Below, one piece after another: positions 57,120-64,000 of a DNA stretch of 64,000 nucleotides; position 1 is the stretch's first letter, and the number at the start of each line of letters is the position of its first letter. The DNA comes from Edolisoma coerulescens (lineage: Eukaryota > Chordata > Aves > Passeriformes > Campephagidae): assembly GCA_013397115.1 (NCBI GenBank), contig VWZW01004694.1:6471-70470 (forward strand), written 5' to 3'. Below the pieces are notes generated by a model that saw nothing but the letters and a program-made list of their open reading frames with translations, was not told the DNA's origin and did not search any database. Position numbers and translations under genes: made by a program.

Positions 57120-57260
57120 ATAGAATAGGAAGGGACCCACAGGGATCAGGGAGTCCAACTCCTGGTCCTGCTCGGGACACCCCAACAATCCCACCCTGTG
57201 CCTGAGAGTGTTGAGCTCTAGTGTGTGCCAGATGCTGCCCTTCAGAGTTTGTGTTGTACA
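57120..57260 (-). repeat. CR1 LINE fragment, minus strand
   Basis: 'agaataggaagggacccaca', 'tccaactcctggtcctgctc' and 'caccctgtgcctgagagtgt' match a reverse-oriented CR1 of a subfamily different from the other tails here. Part of it ('gggacaccccaacaatcccacc'-like, 22 bases) is repeated exactly at 57013-57034. Confidence 0.75.
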
Positions 57261-57853
57261 TTCACAAGTTGCTTCGGCTAATAAATAAATTCTCTCCGTA
57301 GCCGAGCTACAATCGGTAGTAAGGGACACGTAGTTGGCTGGATGTGTCCTCTGTGGCACAAGTGAGTGAGCGAGCTGGCCACACGCAGCCTGGAACTGGG
57401 ATCAAACACCTGTAGCCAAGCATTGATCTTTGTTTTCCAGTGATGATACTGTTTAGAGCAGAATTCTTATTCCCAGACATATTCTTTGATTGACTTGATT
57501 TCTTGTCATGAGCCCTCAGTTATAAACTGCTTTCATAGCTGGTTTGCTTCTTGCCCAAAGGAACTCTGCCAAGACAAGCTCTTCTTCACCCTCCTGGTAT
57601 CTGGCCAAACCCAAACTGCACTGTAGTGGAAAACTTGTATCCCAGCTCTTCCCTGAGTGTTTTGGGTGGTAGGAACCTCAGGGATGTTCCAGGCCATAGG
57701 TTGTAGTATTTTGTTGTGCAGAGTTTCAGCCTTTGCCTGTGAGGTGACTCCAAGGCTGTGCTTAATACCATCAAAATGAAAGAATACCAGTAAATTGGAG
57801 ACACTCCAATAAAGGTAAAAGGTTAAATGTTCCAACTGTAGAGTTGGAAACTT

Positions 57854-57871
57854 AAAAAAAAAAAAAAAAAA
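57854..57871 (+). repeat. Poly(A) run
   Basis: A run of about 17 A after 'gagttggaaactt'. There is no recognisable retrocopy upstream, so this is treated as a simple mononucleotide repeat. Confidence 0.8.
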
Positions 57872-58364
57872 GTTGTGCCGTTGCCTACCTGGAACTTTAG
57901 CTCCATTCACAGCTGTTTCTTCACATTCTTGTCCCACAAGGGGTTACTTAGTGTTGAGATAGATCCCAGCAATTATTTCCTTTGGCTGACATGCTTCTCA
58001 AAAAGCAGCCTCTTGCTTTGGTTGTGTTACTTACACCCCTCACTTCTTTTACACGCAGTTGGAATGTCAAGGAGTGCTCTCCCTTCTCCACTGCCACAAT
58101 GTGGTTATTGTCTCACTTGGCTTGTCTTGGACAGCAGAGATTTGGTGGGTTTTGATTCGGATTTTTTTATATTCTCTGCTCTGCGTTCCTTTTTTAAAGA
58201 GTTTTTCTGTAATTAACACCTTCTGCAGATGCATTGGGAGATTTCTTTTCATTCCCTTTCATGATCTGGTCTAGGCTCGATGTTTCTGGTTTTTGGTATA
58301 ACATTCTGAAGTCCACAGTGGATGCATCTCAGATGTTGGGTGCTCTCAGGACCGAGTTACAACT

Positions 58365-58690
58365 CAACTTCCAGTACCTGAAGGGAGCCTGCAAGGAAGA
58401 TGGAGAGAGACTTTACAAGGGCCTGGATGCACAGGACTCAGGGAGTGGATTCCCGCTGCCAGAGGGCAGGGTTAGCTGGGATATTGGAAGAAATTCCTCC
58501 CTGGGAGGGTGGCGAGGCCCTGGCACAGGTTGCCCAGAGCAGCTGTGGCTGCCCCTGGATCCCTGGCAGTGCCCAAGGCCAGGCTGGACGGGGCTGGGAG
58601 CAGCCAAGGAAGGTGTCCCTGCCCACGGCAGGGGTGGCTCTGGATGAGCTTTGAGGTCCCTTCCAACCGAAACCATTTTGGGATCCTGTG
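58365..58690 (+). repeat. CR1 LINE 3' tail
   Basis: 'cagtacctgaagggagcctg', 'ggatattggaagaaattcct', 'ccctggcacaggttgcccag' and 'accattttgggatcctgtga' form the longest CR1 tail in the window. Truncated, no ORF. Confidence 0.94.
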
Positions 58691-60754
58691 AGACCTAAAA
58701 CAGACCTGGGCAGAAACTATTGGTTGTAGCAAAGATAATCCTAGTGTGACTTCTGTTCTGACTGGGACTTCTTCAGGTGTTTCCTCCTTACAAATAGGTG
58801 TATTTTTCCCTTGTTTTGCTTCTAACCTTGGGCAGGATTCGCTCCCTGCGTGCTTTACAAGCCATATGTGTCCCACATCTGTCATCTTTAAGCGTTGCGA
58901 AAATCTAGTTTGTTATTCAGACATTGATTAATTATGAAGCCAGTCTTCTGCATAAAACATAAGCTTACTGCTTTGGAGAGACTCGTGAACAAATGCACGA
59001 CATGAAATTGCAGAAACAAATAGTCCCAATGAGTCCCTTTTACAGAGAAATACAGATGTGAGTCAGTCCATCATTTGGTGTTCAGCAGCTGTTCTCAGGA
59101 CAACTCTTCCAAATGCAAGTGATTACCCATCAAAGCAGTGCCCTGAGCCAGGGACGAGTGTGTAGCCATGGTGGATTCTTAAAATTAAGTTTCATTTATT
59201 TACAAATCAGCTTCAAAAACTCTCATTTAAATTCAGACTCCTCAAAGTGACATATTGAGGGAAGAAAGGAGGAGCTGTGCATATCAAGCACTGCACACCT
59301 GACACACCATCGTGTGAGTAGGGCTGTGATAGCCTCATCTGGTTCACATCACTTCCAAAAGTCCCAATTACCAAAATAAAAAAAGGCTTTACATTCAAGA
59401 CTAGGGTTCAGGTCCTCCCAAACTCTTCCAGAAAGGGCAGATTCTCCTGGGCATGTCCAGAGCTGATCAAATCATTGCTTCAAATTCCATGCCTTAGTAA
59501 TGCCTTAATATCAGGAAGGATTTAACTGACTGTATTATTTGCCAAGGAAACAACACTTTATCCGTAAAACCTTTTTGAGCCTTGATATGTGAGACACCAG
59601 CCAGGCAATCCAGAGGGCAGGAGTGTGCCAGGAGCGGAGTGACAGCATGAGGTGCTGCTTTGTTAGCTGTGGCACAGTGCCTGGGAACCAAGTGCCCAGT
59701 GCAGTCCCATTTTGGACAAAACTTCACTTGGCAGCTTCCTTTACCTTTTGCAATATCAAGGAATTTAGGGTCGTTATCCTTGCTCAAGTAAAGGATTCAT
59801 TTCCGTAGCTTTTAGACCTTCATGCACCGTCCATCGCAGCCCAGCTACTGTGCATTTCTCTCCTTTTGCATCTTTGTTTTTTTTCTCTAAACATCACACA
59901 AAGTTCTGCTAAATATCACTTCTCAAAACTAACGGGCAGTGGGAGAGAATACTTTAAATTGGTTACATCAGGAATCTTCAGAAAGTAATTCTTAGTCAGT
60001 GGAACATAGAGGAAAAAAATCAATGTGTATTTTTATATTGCTGCAGGGCAAGATGCCTTGAATTGAACCTGCTGCACTGTACTTTGCCAGCAGACGGTGT
60101 TCTTTAGTGCTGGACAACTTGAACCTGTTCAGCAGATCTTGAAATCTCATAAAATGGTTTGAATTTTATTCCATCAGCTTGTTCTGAGGGAAGAGAGAAC
60201 GTGTTGGGGCAATCAGTGCGAGTGGATTTATGTTCAGAGATACTCCAAGATGATTCTTCGTCCAGATTTTCGTTTCTCCTTCTACTGGCCGTGGTTTGTT
60301 CCACTAGCAAGCAAGAATTCAGAGTTGACAGGATATAAAATGGGAAAGAACAGACTTTTACCAGGTTTTTCTTGGCAGGAGCACATCAGTTTGCCCTTCC
60401 CAAATGACCTGTGATGGTCTAGCAAATCTGTCCAAGTTTTACTGTTTGTTGTGAAGCCTTTTGAACAGAATTAGGGGCTGGGGATATTCATTCTCATCCT
60501 TACTCTGGCCAGATCCTTCTGTGGCATTGGACAGGTGACTTAACATTTATCTGTCAGTTTGTTATGTCATGATATTCGGTTAAGTTTGGGCTTTTCTATG
60601 ACTAAGTGAAATCACAGTGTATTTGCAAAGATCCTGGAAAGGATTGTTGTTCTATGAGCCAGCAGAAAACCAGTGCAGAAGTGTCAGAGGTGCAGAAATG
60701 CCACAGTTGATGCTCACCCAGACAACTTACTCCTAAAATTCTTGTGCATCACAG

Positions 60755-60876
60755 ATGAACAAGAGGCCTTGAAGTCCATCATGAAGGACCTGGTGGCACT
60801 CCAGATGGGCAGACGTCACCGGCTGCCTGGGTATGACACCATGAAGAATAAAGACACCGCTCACTCCAACAAACAG
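60755..60876 (+). CDS. MAP3K3: MAP3K3 exon 2
   Basis: 122 nt encoding 41 residues after the initiator Met (DEQEALKSIM to AHSNKQ); acceptor GCATCACAG, donor CAG|GTAATG. Ends in phase 0. Confidence 0.93.
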
Positions 60877-61452
60877 GTAATGGGCCAGTTAGTGAATACC
60901 TGAACTGGTGACCTGGGGGCAGAAGGGACAGAGCAGGTGGACAGAGGATCTGCTGCCTTGGCTCTGTCCTGTGCTTCCAACAGCCAAAGCATCAGATGTG
61001 AATTAGATCCTCCTTGATCCTGCTCAGGCTGTGGAAAATATGGTAGCTTTTCTATATTTTATGTTTTTATATAAGATTTAAATGTATTTTATATATAATA
61101 TAATATAAAATTTGTGTATTATATATTGTATATGCTATATATTTATCTATTTTAATAAAATATTTAATATATATTACATTATATATGTGTGCATATATGT
61201 ATATACATGTATTTGATAATTTGCAACATCTTAGTATGCTGCATTCTCCCCACATGTGTTTTTGATGGGGTTTGGTCTGCCCAGCTAAAAAATTTAGCAA
61301 GTGGCTTTCTGATTTCACAGTCATATTTCCATTTTTTAAAGTGATTTTATTCTTTTTTAAAGAAAAAACACAATGCCAGCAGTCCCCCCCTCCTGGGCAG
61401 CCCAGCAATAACAAACCAGTGTGCCTCTGCAGTGGAAGAAAAAAAAATTCCG
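60755..61452 (+). CDS. MAP3K3: MAP3K3 (MEKK3) 5' coding part, two exons seen, continues past the window
   Basis: MAP3K3 is a cytoplasmic Ser/Thr MAP kinase kinase kinase with an N-terminal PB1 domain (pairs with MEK5) and a C-terminal kinase domain; it activates ERK5, JNK, p38 and NF-kB pathways. Only the extreme N-terminus is present: exon 2 (60755-60876) and cassette exon 3 (61363-61452). Exon 2 gives DEQEALKSIMKDLVALQMGR... ending HSNKQ, close to human DEQEALNSIMNDLVALQ. The start Met must come from an upstream exon ending ATGG, because exon 2 begins in phase 1. The PB1 and kinase exons lie beyond 64000. Confidence 0.93.
60877..61362 (+). other. MAP3K3: MAP3K3 intron 2 with AT microsatellite
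   Basis: Contains a strongly AT-rich stretch at about 61060-61215; the rest is unique. Confidence 0.7.
61060..61215. repeat. AT-rich TATA-type microsatellite
   Basis: Irregular (TA)n, TATATAATATAA and TATGTATATACATG units over about 150 bases. Low complexity; apparent signals in it should be ignored. Confidence 0.85.
61363..61452 (+). CDS. MAP3K3: MAP3K3 cassette exon 3 (long-isoform insert)
   Basis: A 90-nt exon in phase 0 at both ends encodes KKHNASSPPLLGSPAITNQC and then ASAVEEKKIP. It matches the 31-residue insert (KKHNSSSSALLNSPTV...SEKKKFL) that distinguishes the two human MAP3K3 isoforms, so it is a symmetric, skippable exon. Acceptor TTTTTTAAAG, donor CCG|GTGAGA. One residue shorter than the human insert as I recall it. 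Confidence 0.88.
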
Positions 61453-61613
61453 GTGAGAAAGCTGGCTTCATTTCCATATTAGCAGTTGTGAATTAGGAGT
61501 GTGTCTTCAGGTTGTGTGACTTTATGGAGTTCCTTTAAGCAGGTGGGAGGCCAGGAAAGCTTTTCTTGCCTGACTCTGTCCTGATGTAGCAGTGTGTGCA
61601 CATTCATTGTAGG

Positions 61614-61880
61614 GTCAGGACAAGGGGGAAAGGCCTTAAGCTGAAGGAGGGCAGGGTTAGATGGGATATTAGGAAGGAATTGTTCCCTGGGAGGGTGGGC
61701 AGGCCCTGGCACAGGGTGCCCAGAGCAGCTGTGGCTGCCCCTGGATCCCTGGCAGTGCCCAAGGCCAGGCTGGATGGGGCTTGGGGCAGCCTGGGACAAT
61801 GGGAGGTGTCCCTGCCATGGCAGGGGTGGCCCTGGATGAGCTTTGAGGTCCCTCCCAACCCAAACCAGTCTGTGACTCGC
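61614..61880 (+). repeat. CR1 LINE 3' tail
   Basis: 'agatgggatattaggaagga', 'ggccctggcacagggtgccc' and 'cccaacccaaaccagtctgt' match the passerine-type CR1 end, 160 bases downstream of MAP3K3 exon 3. Truncated. Confidence 0.94.
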
Positions 61881-63817
61881 AAGGTAATGAGTGGTGGAGT
61901 CAATGCTTTGAAGCCTCCTTAGGTTCATTCCACATTCCTCCAGACTTTTTCATGGAGAAAACGATGGTATTGATGTTCTGGTAAAAAAGGAAGGACAGAA
62001 TAATGCAGCTTTGTCTGGAGATGCTGAATGTAATTTAAATGAAATGCTTCAAAAGCAACAATTTTAGTCAAGAACTGTTTGTCCATTACTGTCATTCAAA
62101 ATTAAATCAAGTTACTGGCATCAACACTGACATGAGCAGGAGAAGTTTCCTATGTCAGTAAAATACCTCTTTTCAGTTTTATTCCTGTTACAGGTTTAAG
62201 CTTTTTGGAGCAGGCTTTGAAGTTCATGTCTGTCTTCCTTATGCTTTGCCTGTTCGTAATCTACTTGTTCAGCTGGATCTGGGATTTCCTTGAATGCGTT
62301 GGACAAATCCATAGATAGAGCAGTACAAAATCCTTTCCAAATCACTCTGAAACAGAAATTCAGAGATGCCTTAAATCAAAATCTGTAACTGTGATTTATG
62401 ATACCACGTCACAGAACTGGAACACTGAAATGCTAAACTTGGATTTGCCTCTTTAATCATCTCTGAGGACAGTTTATGTGAATTGCTTTAAGAAGTGATG
62501 GGTTCACTGCTTTCAAGGGAAACTGAAAGCACTGGGTGCTTAACTCCTCTAGGTTCTCTCTGGAATGGGAGCACCAAGATCATTCTGAACACCTTTTTGT
62601 AGATCTTTTATAAGTAGACATGAATGGGCAGTGTCAGGTCCTTTTGGAAAAATCAAGCAATAAATGCCAAATTCCATCCCCTTTTTCCTTTTACTCCAAA
62701 TTACAGGCTTCAAAGCAAGCAATGGAGTTGAGAAAGTGGCTGGAGTTTGCTTGGGTACCAGCAAGTTAAAGAGAGGTTTCCAAAGAGCCCTGGGGATCTT
62801 TTAGTGTTGTCTAATTTCAGCTGGTGAGAGCTGTGTCACTTGGCTGCTCCAGGGCCTAAACCACATCTTGAGGTCAGGAATTTAATCTGAAAAATGGTTT
62901 GAATTCCATTTCATCCAAACTGTCCTGTTTAGTTCCTTTAGACTGTGCTACTTTAAATAGTATAATGTTAAAACCAGAGCCTTACTTTCCTGAAAATCCT
63001 GATATAAAGCAATTGTTCCTCCATGCAATAGGTCTAAGAACAACTTTTTGATCAGGAGGTGGCTGGTAGACATCTTTTATAGGATGTTATTCCTGTGCTG
63101 TTTGCTGCACTGTTCCTTTACTGCTCAGTTCAGATGAGTTCTCTAGAATTTGTTTCGTGTTGGAGTAATTCTGAACTAAGTTCTTTCTCTTCCCACATCT
63201 AAAAAAATACCCTTTAAAGTTAGGTGTGAATGACCCACCTGCAGCTGGTCACTGCTGGCGTTGGGAGGGTCATTTTCCCTGCTCTGTGCTGTCCCCCAGC
63301 CCTGCTGCAGGAATCCCGTGTGCTCCCAGGGACTCCGTGGGTGCTTTTGAGCTGCATTCTCCACCACTGGGCCTGCCAGAAACTTCCTCCAGCTAAAGAG
63401 CATTTCCTGGCCACGTTTTTTTGAAGTTCCTAGATGTATGATTGCCTATTGTCTGAGGCTTTCACAGATGGCTTAATCTATTCCAATCACATAAATTGTG
63501 CAGCAGAAATGGTGGAATCTTATCAGAGCAGATTTTTCCCTTTTATTTTTATCTTTCTGACCTAAATCGGGATTTGAACTTCGATGTCCAGAGTTGAAAG
63601 TTCAGCTTGTTGACTCTTCCATGCCACAGAGCATCTTCTGAGTTTACAGTGACTGCACAGGTTGCAGTTGGTGCTTTTAACCATCCAGATGGAGGTGATG
63701 ACCCCTTTGATGAAACCTTAGAGCTTTAAAAGGCGACACAGAATCAGCCTATTTGTAACTCAGTTTGAGTTCCAGGGGCTGCATTTTTGCAAAAGCAGAG
63801 GTTTAGTCCGTGTCTTA

Positions 63818-63910
63818 AGAATAAAGAATAATAAATAGGAATAAAGAATAAAAAATAAGAATAATAAATAGGAATAAAAATTTTTAAATGGAGTAAGAAT
63901 AAAGAATGTA
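63818..63910 (+). repeat. AATAA/AAGAATAA simple repeat
   Basis: Repeated 'aagaataaagaataataaat' and 'aggaataaagaataaaaaat' units. It contains many AATAAA hexamers that should not be read as poly(A) signals. Confidence 0.85.
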
Positions 63911-64000
63911 GCACATTCCCTCTCTCTTTTTTGCCATGCGTACTTTGAGCATGCTTAAAGAAAATTAACTTCAGATTAATAAGCAATTAGGACTGAATTT

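Larger units (their letters stand above)
54561..60754 (+). other. MAP3K3: Probable MAP3K3 intron 1
   Basis: Mostly AT-rich sequence between the CpG island and exon 2. It includes a small GC-rich patch at 55600-55920, one minus-strand CR1 fragment, one + strand CR1 tail and an A-run near 57854. No further gene was recognised. Confidence 0.55.
61453..64000 (+). other. MAP3K3: MAP3K3 intron 3 (partial)
   Basis: AT-rich intron with one CR1 tail and an AATAA simple repeat near the window end. The next expected exon (PB1 domain, VRIKFEHNGERRI) was not found, so the intron runs past 64000. Confidence 0.6.

Noticed and set aside
1..64000. CRISPR arrays, bacterial operons, tRNA/rRNA genes, endogenous retrovirus
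   Set aside because: No evenly spaced repeats with spacers, no tRNA box pairs, no rRNA-like segments and no LTR or gag/pol-like frames were recognised; all interspersed repeats seen are CR1 or simple repeats.

Overview
The window is animal nuclear DNA, most likely from a bird and plausibly a passerine. Genes are split by GT-AG introns, promoters are CpG islands, and at least nine short 5'-truncated CR1 LINE tails are present, mostly of the 'ccctggcacagggtgcccag' type common in songbirds. Compact introns and a very GC-rich first half suggest a microchromosome. The gene order KCNH6 - DCAF7 - MAP3K3, all on the + strand, matches human 17q23.

Region 1 (1-31.9 kb) holds a complete KCNH6 (ERG2 potassium channel) gene. 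Sixteen coding exons join in frame to a 1,209-residue channel with PAS domain, six membrane segments, a GFGN filter, a cyclic-nucleotide-binding homology domain and a C-terminal coiled coil. It keeps long N-terminal linker exons and a long C-terminal tail that human KCNH6 (994 aa, from memory) largely lacks. Intron 6 carries a CpG-rich, CCAAT-box-bearing segment with an ORF that ends at a phase-correct splice donor. It sits where the alternative first exon of hERG1b sits in KCNH2.

Region 2 (32.4 kb to about 49.7 kb) is DCAF7 (WDR68): a CpG-island promoter with three CCAAT boxes and an assembly gap, seven coding exons giving a 342-residue WD40 protein, and probably a long 3' UTR with several poly(A) signals. 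Intron 1 contains a direct duplication of about 155 bp. From about 33.6 kb the DNA becomes clearly AT-richer.

Region 3 (54-64 kb) is the 5' part of MAP3K3: a CpG island with two exact TGATTGACAG (PBX-PREP/MEIS) decamers and a 150-N gap that probably hides exon 1, then coding exon 2 and a cassette exon 3. The gene continues beyond the window. TACO1, which lies between DCAF7 and MAP3K3 in human, was not seen.

I see no bacterial-type system, CRISPR array, tRNA, rRNA or intact mobile element. The three genes act in separate processes (membrane repolarisation, kinase/ubiquitin-ligase scaffolding, MAPK signalling); they are syntenic neighbours, not a functional cluster.
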